A DNA stretch of 11,962 nucleotides from Butyrivibrio sp. (GCA_017996845.1 JAGOGF010000075.1:1-11962); one strand, 5' to 3'; counted from the stretch's first letter, positions 1 through 7,518 are shown. Numbers and translations are program-made. Notes: a model not told the origin generated them from the letters alone.

Positions 1-1
1 T

Positions 2-301
2 GATATATGGGAATATGAACTTCCCTGGGAAGAAGCAATCAAACAGAATAAAGAAAAATATCCGGAGCATCAGATGCCGTTTCGCATATTGCAGATAGAC
101 TGTGGTATGGGAATCACACTTTCTACACTCAGCTATCTGTACCCGAATGCATATGTGGCAGGGATAGAGGGAAGGGCGATGCTTGGAGGAATCGGAAGAT
201 ACATGGCTGATATCGCGATCGGGAATACAGAACATTTGGATCTGCGGGGTCTGCGGAACCGGTTTGATGTGATTATTTCTGATTCGGTTTTTTGCAAATG
301 A
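2..301 (+). pseudogene. C-terminally truncated SAM-dependent methyltransferase (5' end outside window)
   Basis: The reading frame is open from the left edge, so the N-terminus lies outside the window; an in-frame ATG at 74 is internal. The visible 99 residues carry a class I methyltransferase SAM-binding core. A motif-I strand and glycine loop read ILQIDCGMG. An acidic residue follows at the end of the next strand (AGIEG), and a motif-IV-like strand reads FDVIISDSV. In the family, motif IV is followed by roughly another 80-100 residues with the remaining strands and helices. Here a stop comes at once. Removing one T from the T6 run at 289-294 gains only a few residues before a stop at 315-317, so a single slip does not explain the loss. 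In Clostridia such domains often sit in glycan-locus proteins, sometimes fused to glycosyltransferases. I read it as a decayed or truncated gene, though a short functional variant is not excluded. Confidence 0.6.
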
Positions 302-309
302 ATCAGTAT

Positions 310-339
310 TTGTATAGCAGATTCTCTCTGTGGTATCAT
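310..339 (+). promoter_or_regulatory. Possible sigma-A promoter for the GT-C gene
   Basis: A TTGTAT box at 310-315 is separated by 18 bases from TATCAT at 334-339, and a TG dinucleotide at 331-332 gives an extended -10. Transcription would start near 346, about 50 bases before the membrane glycosyltransferase. A small hairpin follows (CGGAAA at 352-357, TTTCCG at 361-366). The hexamers are imperfect, so this is a moderate call. Confidence 0.4.
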
Positions 340-398
340 AAAACATGTTATCGGAAAGCTTTTCCGGGTTTACGGGAAGACACCGGATCTGAAAGGAA

Positions 399-1883
399 AT
401 GGTTTTGAATATTTTACAAAGTGGTTTTGGGAAAAAAATAAAATTTATCTGTGCGGCGTTTATTATATCATTTTTATATCTGCTGATTTTTTCTGCCTAT
501 TCCAGTCCGCTTTTTCCTGGATTTTATCAATATGATTCCGCGATTTTCATGATGGTAGGGAAGGCAATTGTAAGCGGAAAACAGTTATACATTGATGTTT
601 TCGATCATAAAGGGCCGATCCTGTTCTGGATCAATGCACTCGGGATGTGGATGGGCGGAAGAAACGGCGTGTTTCTTTTGCAGTGTCTGTTTATGACAGT
701 CAATCTGATTCTGATGAATCGGATTACGGAACTCTTTGATGCAGGCAGATACAGAATATGGGTATTTGCCATAACCATGATCTATCTGGCATACCCTCTT
801 GCAAACGGAAATTTGTCAGAGGAATACAGTCTGCCATTTATTTTCCTATCCCTGTATCTGTTCCTGAAAGACTTGCAGAAGGGAGAGAACCCGACTGTCC
901 GTTATTCGGTGATATACGGTATTTGCATGGGTGTGCTATTGTTCATTCGGGCGAACAATGCAGTAACGATTTGCGGGATTGTATTATTCTGGGTACTGGA
1001 ACTGTGTTATGAGAAAAAAATAATGGTTCTGCTGCAGAATATCATTGCAGGGATTGCTGGTATTGCGGCGGTGACGCTTCCTGTCTGCATTTATTTCGCA
1101 GCAAAAGGTTCGCTGCAGGAAATGTTTTTTGCAACATTTCAATTTAATATGAAATACAGTTCCAGAACAAACTTTTTGGCGACATTTACCCAGAAGTCTG
1201 TTCTGGTACATATGGTCATTTTGTTTGCACCGCTGATTATGGCGGCATTTGTATTTATCCATAATGATTTTTCCATGCGTTTTCGTCTGGCCATAGAGCT
1301 CATTCTGCTGCTGAATTTTCTGTCAATGTTTTTGGGATTTGGTTACAACCATTATTTCATGATCGAAATGCCAATCGTTCAGATTATGGTAATATTGGAA
1401 CTGAAAATACTGCAGTATAAGAGAACAGGAAGAAAGCCGGACAGAATATGCAGAGCGGCTCGAACAATAGCATTATCGCTCGTACTGGTGGTGTATCTGG
1501 TATTGTTTATCAGGATTATCTGCGTGAATGTCAGGGATTATTACATATCCGGCGCAGTAACCAAGGAATATGCTACCGTGCAGGAAATGTGTAAAGAGAT
1601 TCCGGATGAGGAGAAAAACAGTGTGCTGGGGTATGAGATTCCGGCCAGATATTATCTGATCGGGAATATACTGCCCTGTTATAAATACGGAATACTGCAG
1701 AGTTTCTGGAGCGAAGTGGATCCGGAAATTATGCAGGAATATGTTGCTTATCTCGAAAATCAGTCTCCAAAATGGCTGCTGGTTCAGGCGGGAGCATCGC
1801 AGGAGGGTGTAGATGCGGTCCTTGTACAAAAATATGAACTGGTAAGTACAAATGAATTCTGCAGTCTGTATCAGCTGAAATGA
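399..1883 (+). CDS. Multi-pass membrane glycosyltransferase, GT-C/PMT (GT39)-like
   Basis: The 494-residue protein is dominated by hydrophobic segments; I estimate about nine to eleven transmembrane helices, starting at residues 16-35. After the first helix the outside loop carries YDSAIF (Asp46), the position where GT-C enzymes keep a catalytic Asp. DHKGP (69-73) follows, a motif often seen in the PMT/ArnT-like membrane transferases of Firmicutes. The C-terminal part after about residue 385 is soluble and probably faces outward. By family, such enzymes move a sugar from a polyprenyl-phosphate donor onto a glycan or protein outside the membrane; donor and acceptor cannot be told here. Start choice is uncertain. 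The AAAGGA at 392-397 lies only one base before the ATG at 399, but seven bases before an in-frame TTG at 405, which may be the true start. The neighbours are other glycan-related genes. Confidence 0.8.
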   Translation: MVLNILQSGFGKKIKFICAAFIISFLYLLIFSAYSSPLFPGFYQYDSAIFMMVGKAIVSGKQLYIDVFDHKGPILFWINALGMWMGGRNGVFLLQCLFMTVNLILMNRITELFDAGRYRIWVFAITMIYLAYPLANGNLSEEYSLPFIFLSLYLFLKDLQKGENPTVRYSVIYGICMGVLLFIRANNAVTICGIVLFWVLELCYEKKIMVLLQNIIAGIAGIAAVTLPVCIYFAAKGSLQEMFFATFQFNMKYSSRTNFLATFTQKSVLVHMVILFAPLIMAAFVFIHNDFSMRFRLAIELILLLNFLSMFLGFGYNHYFMIEMPIVQIMVILELKILQYKRTGRKPDRICRAARTIALSLVLVVYLVLFIRIICVNVRDYYISGAVTKEYATVQEMCKEIPDEEKNSVLGYEIPARYYLIGNILPCYKYGILQSFWSEVDPEIMQEYVAYLENQSPKWLLVQAGASQEGVDAVLVQKYELVSTNEFCSLYQLK

Positions 1884-1935
1884 TCAGGGAAATCTGTGCT
1901 GCAGGCAGGCTTTTGCAACAGGAATAAATAGCACA

Positions 1936-3006
1936 TCAGCTGATTGCTGCGATCCGTTCGACTGCCGGCTGGTAGCTTCCGCATTTGCCATAATACTGCA
2001 TTGCAAGGTCGTGTTTGCCAAGACATTCATAGATGACACCGATGTTGTACCAGGCACTGTAACTGTTCACGCCTTCAATGGAGTATGCTGACATCTTTGT
2101 CGCTTTTTCGAATTGCGCGATTGCTTCCGGAAATCTGGCATTGTTCATGTAGATCAGCCCCATCAGGAATGCAAAATCAGCACGAACTGCAAAAGTACCG
2201 TATAAATTCTCAAACTGCAGTGCTTTTGCATATTGCCTGAGGTCCAGCAGGCAATAGCCGTAGGATTCTACCATTTCCTGCACATAGGTCAGGGCAGGAT
2301 TCACATCCATATTCAGCCCAAGATCAAAGTAATGTGCAGCAAGCGCGGGATCATTCATGACGACATAGCATTTACCAAGCTGATAATAAGTATAGGAAGA
2401 AGGGCCTTCCAGACGAAGCGTTTCCTGCAGCATTTTCAGATCACGCTCCGCTTTTTGCCTGCGAATATCTTCCGTCTGATATCCTGCATGGAAAAATGTC
2501 AGTGGTATTTCAAAATATTTCGGCCCGTTTCCGCTTGTGGGAACACCGGATACGGGAAGCGGTTCGACGGTTTCATGTATCTTTCCCTTATAGGCAAAGA
2601 GATTGCGATTATAAAGTCTTGCAACGTATTCATGCAGTGTCTGCTGTGTATTGTTCCTTGGATAGGGGCTGATTCGGTTGATCATACCTATTTCAAGTGG
2701 ATGTTCACTGATCAGTGTATGCAGCATCAGCAGATCTGCCTCAATCATATATTCATCGCAGTCAACAGCCAGGATCCAATCGGAGGCAGCGCGGGATGCC
2801 GTAAAATTTCTGGCGGCGCTGAAGTCATCACACCAGGGAAACTGATAGATCTGGCGGGTATATTTTGCAGCTATTTTAAGCGTATTGTCACTGGAACCGG
2901 TATCGGTTACAATGATTTCACATTGCATCGGTGCCAGTGCACGGAGGCATTTCTGAATATTTTGTTCTTCATTTCTGGAAATGATGCAGATGGAGAGATC
3001 AGTCAT
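1936..3006 (-). CDS. Family 2 glycosyltransferase with C-terminal TPR repeats
   Basis: The first 170 residues or so form a GT-A fold family-2 domain. The N-terminal strand and nucleotide-binding loop read SICIISRNEE, VTDTGSSDNT (33-42) follows, and the metal-binding DXD motif is in VDCDEY (81-86). GKIHETVEP (141-149) is typical of the branch that resembles SunS/WaaE-type transferases. From about residue 204 to 350 there are tandem TPR-like helical pairs, for example at 204-230, 276-303 and 316-342. They probably bind a protein partner or acceptor. The enzyme should be cytoplasmic and use a nucleotide sugar. A good ribosome binding site, AGGAAGGA, lies just upstream of the ATG. The gene runs opposite to its neighbours and shares a back-to-back promoter region with the epimerase gene. 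The acceptor (lipid glycan, protein or peptide) cannot be told from the sequence. Confidence 0.85.
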   Translation of the reverse strand: MTDLSICIISRNEEQNIQKCLRALAPMQCEIIVTDTGSSDNTLKIAAKYTRQIYQFPWCDDFSAARNFTASRAASDWILAVDCDEYMIEADLLMLHTLISEHPLEIGMINRISPYPRNNTQQTLHEYVARLYNRNLFAYKGKIHETVEPLPVSGVPTSGNGPKYFEIPLTFFHAGYQTEDIRRQKAERDLKMLQETLRLEGPSSYTYYQLGKCYVVMNDPALAAHYFDLGLNMDVNPALTYVQEMVESYGYCLLDLRQYAKALQFENLYGTFAVRADFAFLMGLIYMNNARFPEAIAQFEKATKMSAYSIEGVNSYSAWYNIGVIYECLGKHDLAMQYYGKCGSYQPAVERIAAIS

Positions 3007-3068
3007 AGGATTCCTTCCTGGTTCTTATGATAGGGTAATGCGCACGGTAAAACAGGATTGTACCCTTT

Positions 3069-3104
3069 CATTATACCTCAATTTGCGGCAGGAATGGTAT
3101 AATG
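3069..3104. promoter_or_regulatory. Divergent, mirror-image promoter region
   Basis: A perfect 9-bp inverted repeat, CATTATACC (3069-3077) and GGTATAATG (3096-3104), is separated by 18 bases. Each arm contains a consensus TATAAT -10 box. One points left toward the TPR glycosyltransferase (minus strand, 3075-3070) and the other right toward the epimerase (3098-3103). The rightward box is an extended -10 (TGG before TATAAT). Neither has a good -35 at 16-18 bp; the -35 zone of each would overlap the -10 of the other. The two promoters therefore probably exclude each other or share a regulator. Confidence 0.6.
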
Positions 3105-3143
3105 TCAGTAGGCGTACATGAAAAAGCGAGGAAAGAATAAGAG

Positions 3144-4019
3144 ATGAAAAAGGCAGTTGTAACAGGTGCGGCTGGATTTGCAGGATGCAATCTGACAGAG
3201 CATCTGATGGAACATGGTTATGAAGTATATGCGGTTGTCAGACCGGATTCGACACACAATGACAGGCTGAAGGAAAGCGACAGGCTCCATTTTGTGACAT
3301 TGGATATGACAGAGATATCAGAACTCCCGGACAGAATAGGCGAAAAATGCGATGTTTTTTTCCATCTGATCTGGACAGGGGGCAGAGACGACTTTGCAGC
3401 ACAGTATGCAAATGTTGAGGCCTCGCTTGCTGCGCTGCGTGCGGCAGCAGCACTGGGCTGCAAACGCTTCGTAGGCACCGGGTCGCAGGCAGAGTATGGC
3501 GTTGCGGACGAACTGATTACAGAAAACAGAATACCCATGCCGTTTTCATCGTATGGTGCGGCAAAGGTCGCAGCCTGCTATCTGACCAGAAATCTCGCGC
3601 AGCAGTTACAGATGGACTGGATCTGGGGCAGGATATTCAGTCTGATCGGTAAATATGAGCCTGCAGGGCGCATGTTGCCTGATCTGGCGGCAAAACTGCG
3701 AAGCGGAGAACAGATCAGCCTGTCCTCCTGTAGACAGAACTGGGATTATCTGGATGCCGGGGATGCAGCAGAAGCCTTGATTGCGCTCGCAGAATACGGG
3801 CATGCAGGAGAAATATATAATATTGCAAGCGGAGATTATCATCCCCTTAAAGTATTTACCGAGAAACTGCGGCAAATGTACGATGTGAAAACGGAGATCG
3901 TCTATGGAGAAGATCCCTCTCCGTTCGTGTCACTTCAGCCATCAATTGAGAAAATCCATGCGGACACGAGATGGAAACCGGATATAGAATTTGCAGATAG
4001 TGTATCCCAATATTGTTGA
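3144..4019 (+). CDS. NAD(P)-dependent sugar-nucleotide epimerase/dehydratase (extended SDR)
   Basis: This 291-residue protein has the extended short-chain dehydrogenase layout. An N-terminal Rossmann strand and TGAAGFAG loop (7-14, GxxGxxG) bind the dinucleotide. A Ser lies in GTGSQAEYG (Ser114), and the YxxxK pair is YGAAK (Tyr137, Lys141). The length is slightly shorter than the 300-330 residues of many sugar epimerases. By family it would act in the cytoplasm on an NDP-sugar, by epimerisation, dehydration or reduction, feeding glycan synthesis. The product cannot be assigned; the N-terminus resembles NAD-dependent epimerase/dehydratases of glycan loci rather than a clear GalE or RmlB. GAGGAAAG at 3128-3135 is a good ribosome binding site for the ATG. 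The gene starts from the divergent promoter it shares with the glycosyltransferase to its left and is followed by a long gene-free stretch, so it looks monocistronic. Confidence 0.85.
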   Translation: MKKAVVTGAAGFAGCNLTEHLMEHGYEVYAVVRPDSTHNDRLKESDRLHFVTLDMTEISELPDRIGEKCDVFFHLIWTGGRDDFAAQYANVEASLAALRAAAALGCKRFVGTGSQAEYGVADELITENRIPMPFSSYGAAKVAACYLTRNLAQQLQMDWIWGRIFSLIGKYEPAGRMLPDLAAKLRSGEQISLSSCRQNWDYLDAGDAAEALIALAEYGHAGEIYNIASGDYHPLKVFTEKLRQMYDVKTEIVYGEDPSPFVSLQPSIEKIHADTRWKPDIEFADSVSQYC

Positions 4020-4304
4020 TATATGTGGATTTTGAAGTGACTGCGGGAAACTTTCCGCTCTTTGACCGTACTATGGCATCCTTTGGAAGATAACGCTATA
4101 TCGTATGCGAATTGTAAAAATACAGAGAAAAGTTATGGGAACATTACAGATGTTATCGATTGAGAGAAGCAAGTATAACGGCAAAAAGTGAAAAAAATGT
4201 GAACATATTAGAAAAAAAGGCTAAAAAAGGGAATTTTGGTAAATGTGCTAAAAATGAGAGTGAAAGTTCATTAAAATTTATTGCAAATTTTAAGAAAAAA
4301 ACGA
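4020..4304. other. Gene-free, A-tract-rich intergenic stretch
   Basis: No credible gene is seen. At 4043-4058 a short stem (GCGG/CCGC plus a G-T and A-T pairs) with a weak following T-rich stretch may end the epimerase transcript. From 4183 the sequence has repeated A-tracts at 4183-4187, 4191-4197, 4212-4218, 4223-4228 and 4295-4301. Several are spaced near one or two helical turns, which suggests intrinsic bending or an UP-element role for the promoter just downstream. AAGTATAAC at 4171-4179 repeats, in inverted orientation, GTTATACTT at 4326-4334. Confidence 0.45.
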
Positions 4305-4333
4305 ATGACGAAAAAACGTATATGAGTTATACT
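4305..4333 (+). promoter_or_regulatory. Sigma-A promoter of the HTH gene
   Basis: ATGACG at 4305-4310 and TATACT at 4328-4333 are separated by exactly 17 bases, with an A-run (4295-4301) immediately upstream that could serve as an UP element. The start of transcription would be near 4340, leaving a short leader before the AAGGAGG site at 4374-4380. Confidence 0.6.
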
Positions 4334-4340
4334 TTATAAC
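4326..4340. promoter_or_regulatory. Candidate operator dyad over the -10 box
   Basis: GTTATA (4326-4331) and TATAAC (4335-4340) form a perfect 6-bp inverted repeat with a 3-base centre. It covers the -10 box and probable start of the HTH gene. Small HTH regulators often repress their own promoter through such a site. Autoregulation here is inferred from position only. Confidence 0.45.
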
Positions 4341-4389
4341 TGACCCGAAAAATAGAGAGCAGGAAGTTGGTATAAGGAGGTATACGCAT

Positions 4390-4722
4390 ATGACAAAGGC
4401 AGAAATACTAAAGAAGGAAATCTTACAGCAATATAAGAGTGTCAGACAGTTCGCAATTGACATGTCTATTCCATATAGTACTTTGGTAACCGCCCTGGAC
4501 AGAGGAATTGAAGGAATGGCATACGGTACAGTGATCCGTATGTGTGACAAGCTGAATCTTAACCCGGTAGATTTCACAGTACTTGAGAGAGGCACGGATC
4601 TTGGAAATAAAATTGTTGAGAACCGCGTGATGCAGCAGTATGTTAAGCTGAATAAGACAGGACGCAAGAAGATACTGGATTTCATGGGTGATCTTGCTTC
4701 ACTTGAAAAGTACCAGGCATAA
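4390..4722 (+). CDS. Small XRE-like helix-turn-helix DNA-binding protein
   Basis: The product has 110 residues. Residues about 5-65 form a lambda-repressor/XRE-like five-helix bundle. The helix-turn-helix covers about 17-39, with SVRQFAIDMS as the first helix and PYSTLVTALDRG as the turn and recognition helix. The stretch VIRMCDKLNLNPVDF (48-62) matches the usual closing helix. The remaining 48 residues are a charged C-terminal tail, probably for dimer contacts, with no obvious sensor or enzymatic domain. AAGGAGG at 4374-4380 with nine bases to ATG is an excellent ribosome binding site. The gene has its own promoter, a dyad over that promoter, and a strong terminator, so it is a single-gene unit. 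It may regulate itself or the nearby glycan genes. The targets are not shown by the sequence. Confidence 0.8.
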   Translation: MTKAEILKKEILQQYKSVRQFAIDMSIPYSTLVTALDRGIEGMAYGTVIRMCDKLNLNPVDFTVLERGTDLGNKIVENRVMQQYVKLNKTGRKKILDFMGDLASLEKYQA

Positions 4723-4771
4723 TGTAATATTATGGGATAAAGAATAAATGAAAATGGAATAAGCAGCAGGT

Positions 4772-4822
4772 GAACTGCCATGCGGGACAGAATGATTATC
4801 CCGGTATGGTGGTTCTTTTTTT
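4772..4822 (+). terminator. Strong rho-independent terminator after the HTH gene
   Basis: A left arm at 4772-4787 (GAACTGCCATGCGGGA) pairs with 4799-4815 through about 16 pairs including G-T wobbles and one bulge. It is followed by seven Ts at 4816-4822. An outer GCAGCA (4763-4768) can also pair with TGCTGC (4822-4827), extending the stem. Confidence 0.85.
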
Positions 4823-4914
4823 GCTGCAAATGCAGAACGGTTTCTGGCTGCACTGGTCCCTGGATATCTCATGGAAATCTTATGGACATCTCTCGGGACA
4901 TAGAAGCATGAGGG

Positions 4915-4943
4915 TTGCGGGAAGCTTTTTTTAGCGATAATAT
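4915..4943 (+). promoter_or_regulatory. Promoter of glf
   Basis: TTGCGG at 4915-4920 and TAATAT at 4938-4943 are separated by 17 bases. The -10 box lies inside a perfect 16-bp AT palindrome, ATAATATATATATTAT (4937-4952), which would melt easily and could also be a regulator site. Transcription would start near 4950, about 75 bases before glf. Confidence 0.5.
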
Positions 4944-5026
4944 ATATATTATATGGGCTGCCGCACGTATGGCAGAAGAAAACTGCGCTTTCAGGAAAAG
5001 GCGCACGGAAACGGAGAATGAAATTC

Positions 5027-6226
5027 ATGCATTATGATTATCTGATCGTGGGAGCAGGTCTTTACGGCTGTGTGTATGCACAGCAGAAGGCGCAGGCAGG
5101 TAAGCGCTGCCTTGTGATTGACAGAAGAGCACATATAGGTGGGAATATATATACAGAAAACCGGATGGGGATCAATGTGCACGAATATGGAGCACATATT
5201 TTTCATACATCAGATGAAACGGTATGGAAGTATGTCAATAAATATGTTCGCTTTAATAATTATGTAAATTCACCTATTGCGGTCTGGAAGGACGAGCTGT
5301 ACAATCTGCCCTTTAATATGAATACCTTCAGCAGAATGTGGGGAATTCGCACACCGGGACAGGCAAAGGAGATTATTGACAGACAGAGCCGTGAAGCGGT
5401 AATCATGATTCTGCAAAAGCGTCATGAAACGGCAGGCATTCAGGAGCCGGTCTCAGAGAATGAAATTGCCTGTTTCAAAGCTGAAAACCTGATGGAGCAG
5501 GGACTGTGCCTTGCCGGCAGGGATATTTTTGAAAAGCTGGTAAAAGGATATACGGAGAAGCAGTGGGGGAGATCCTGTGAAGAATTGCCTGCATTTATCA
5601 TCAGACGGCTGCCGTTTCGCTTTATATATGATAATAATTATTTCAACGATTTATACCAGGGCATTCCGATGGGCGGGTACACACAGCTGATACAAAAGCT
5701 TCTGGAAGGGGTCACGGTACTTACGGATACCGATTATTACCGGTTCATGCAGATGCAGGCTGGTATGCCGGCAAGACCTTTCACATCGGTAACGGGAGAT
5801 TCATTTGATAAGATTGTTTTTACAGGCATGATCGATGAATTTTTTGGCTACCGCCTTGGAATGCTGGAATACAGATCACTGCGCTTTGAGACACAGGATC
5901 TTGCAGATGTGGATAATTATCAGGGAAATGCAGTTGTGAACTATACAGAAAGAGAGATTCCCTATACAAGGATTATTGAACATAAGCATTTTGAATACGG
6001 CAGGGGACATGGCACAATCATTACACGAGAATATCCTGCAACCTGGGAAAAAGGTGATGAACCATATTATCCGATGAATGATGAGAAGAATAATAGGCTG
6101 TTCGAAGAATATCAGAAACTGGCCTCAGATTGGCCGGATATCATATTCGGCGGTCGTCTGGGCCAGTATCGGTATTACAATATGGATCAGGTAATCAGAA
6201 GCAGTCTGGATGCGGCTCAACAGTAA
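5027..6226 (+). CDS. glf: UDP-galactopyranose mutase
   Basis: This flavoenzyme converts UDP-galactopyranose to UDP-galactofuranose in the cytoplasm, the donor for galactofuranose in surface glycans. The N-terminus reads DYLIVGAGLYG with the GxGxxG dinucleotide fold (residues 9-14). The FAD-contacting HIGGNIYTE follows at 36-44, then EYGAHIFHTS near 53-62, the family motif KGYTEKQWGR in the middle, and GGRLGQYRYYNMDQVI near the C-terminus. All are hallmarks of bacterial Glf. The length of 399 residues is close to the usual 370-390. An upstream in-frame ATG at 5018 exists, but the GGAGA at 5013-5017 abuts it and is nine bases from the ATG at 5027, which also gives the usual N-terminus, so I chose 5027. 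The 3' end overlaps the convergent FliD-like gene by 10 bp. Nearby glycosyltransferases and an epimerase fit a galactofuranose-containing polymer. Confidence 0.95.
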   Translation: MHYDYLIVGAGLYGCVYAQQKAQAGKRCLVIDRRAHIGGNIYTENRMGINVHEYGAHIFHTSDETVWKYVNKYVRFNNYVNSPIAVWKDELYNLPFNMNTFSRMWGIRTPGQAKEIIDRQSREAVIMILQKRHETAGIQEPVSENEIACFKAENLMEQGLCLAGRDIFEKLVKGYTEKQWGRSCEELPAFIIRRLPFRFIYDNNYFNDLYQGIPMGGYTQLIQKLLEGVTVLTDTDYYRFMQMQAGMPARPFTSVTGDSFDKIVFTGMIDEFFGYRLGMLEYRSLRFETQDLADVDNYQGNAVVNYTEREIPYTRIIEHKHFEYGRGHGTIITREYPATWEKGDEPYYPMNDEKNNRLFEEYQKLASDWPDIIFGGRLGQYRYYNMDQVIRSSLDAAQQ

Positions 6227-7518
6227 TTGTTGAACAGCATACCGGAGTATTCACTGGTAATATATGGGCTCGGGAGCGTCCGGCCGGGATTCTTATAATT
6301 GACGATCGGCCGGTCGGTGAATTTCATGGGATCAAGTGTTACTTCATTGGTTTTGGCGGAAAGAGCTGATACAAAGTCTCTTACCGGTTGGAATTCTTTT
6401 GAAAAATCACCATTATTATCCAGTACGTTCTGCGTCAGGAGCTGGTCATCCAGTGTGATCTGCCCGTTTTCCTGATACTGGAAACCAAGCGGTTCAAGTT
6501 CATTCCGATAAAATGCGGAAATGGAGGTCATCTGGCTTAATATGCGCTGACGCTGAAAAAGAGGACTGCTGATTGATGAAACGTTATTGATGAAACTGTT
6601 ATATCCGTTTATCAGTTTATGAATGTTATCAATTATAGCATCACCGTCATTTTTCACGCCAATGGAGACACTGTCGTCCGGATTTTCATTTACCTGATGC
6701 AGTGTTACCTCATAGGCGGAATTGATCATAAAATGGTTCGAAGAGGAGGATCTTGCTGTTCCGTCGACAACGAACCGGGCATTGACTGCCTGCTGTGAAG
6801 TCTGATCCAGACCAAAGTATGGCACAATTCCGTGATGATCGCCTGTCAGGGCATCATAGACTTCGAATTGTCTGTCTTTGCCTGTGGACAGACCTGTAAA
6901 CTGGGAACTGATCTGCAGAGCGGATTCACCGGATGCCTGGTCAAGAACCTCCGCATCCAGCCTGACGCCCGCTTTATTAATCAAACGTGCAATACGACTT
7001 TGCACATCACGGTTAGAGTCGTTTTCGCCGATTGAAAATTGCAGTTCATAACGCTGGTCTGCAACACGGGCATTAAATATGTAACTGCCGGGATCCAGAT
7101 GTGTTTTTTCATTGGGGAGATACGTTCCGGTATTGATCTGGTTTGCAGCAAGACCGTCAACATGAATCGAAACAGGTGCAGCAGCGTTCTCCTCCGATCC
7201 GACGTAGGAAGCAGTGACAGCACTTTCATCTGTGGAATATGCTGCCTTTTGACCGGACAGGGACTGATCGGAAGGTCTGACAAGCGCAGACAGAGATTTC
7301 TGCAAATGTCTGGCTTCTTCCTTAAGCCCGATCGCACTTACTTCTGTTGAAGTATCTTTTGGAAGAAGATAGAGAGGCGATTCCTGATTGATTTTAACGA
7401 TGGATTTGTAGATATTGCGCAGTTCTTCACGTTTATGCGTGTCCGACTGTGAAACCTCTTTGGATGCATAAGTGGTAAGAAAATGATTATATACCCCACT
7501 CAGTAAAAGATTTGCCAT
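6217..7518 (-). CDS. FliD-like (flagellar cap / hook-associated protein 2 family) protein
   Basis: The 433-residue protein is soluble, with no signal peptide or membrane segment. Its middle and C-terminal parts resemble FliD. One piece reads NARFVVDGTARSSSSN, like the surface-exposed FliD strand with a VDG/VNG core. Next is a VTLHQ strand, then IDNIHKLINGYNSFINNVSS, like the FliD helix that packs in the filament-cap stalk. The usual FliD opening (a GLDT-type motif) is not seen; instead the N-terminus is MANLLLSGVYNHFLTTY. The end is compact, with YKNPG and PYITSEYSGMLF motifs and a final Cys. AAGGAGGG at 7533-7526 lies seven bases before the ATG at 7518, so the longer frame (start 7566) is rejected. 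No other flagellar gene is in the window. It may be a cap-like or secreted surface protein rather than true FliD. Its stop lies inside the end of glf. Confidence 0.6.
   Translation of the reverse strand: MANLLLSGVYNHFLTTYASKEVSQSDTHKREELRNIYKSIVKINQESPLYLLPKDTSTEVSAIGLKEEARHLQKSLSALVRPSDQSLSGQKAAYSTDESAVTASYVGSEENAAAPVSIHVDGLAANQINTGTYLPNEKTHLDPGSYIFNARVADQRYELQFSIGENDSNRDVQSRIARLINKAGVRLDAEVLDQASGESALQISSQFTGLSTGKDRQFEVYDALTGDHHGIVPYFGLDQTSQQAVNARFVVDGTARSSSSNHFMINSAYEVTLHQVNENPDDSVSIGVKNDGDAIIDNIHKLINGYNSFINNVSSISSPLFQRQRILSQMTSISAFYRNELEPLGFQYQENGQITLDDQLLTQNVLDNNGDFSKEFQPVRDFVSALSAKTNEVTLDPMKFTDRPIVNYKNPGRTLPSPYITSEYSGMLFNNYC

Noticed and set aside
2233..3030. A 265-codon open frame opposite the TPR glycosyltransferase
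   Set aside because: It is antisense to a gene with clear GT2 and TPR motifs, and its translation is rich in Cys, His and Ile with no recognisable domain.
4869..4932. A possible T-box or riboswitch-like leader before glf (GTCCC/GGGAC pairing and a T-run)
   Set aside because: The pairing is short, no conserved T-box or other riboswitch core is present, and the T-run lies in the spacer of the predicted glf promoter.
4829..4933. A short frame of about 34 codons between the HTH terminator and the glf promoter
   Set aside because: It has no ribosome binding site and no family resemblance, and its end lies within the glf promoter region; more likely non-coding.
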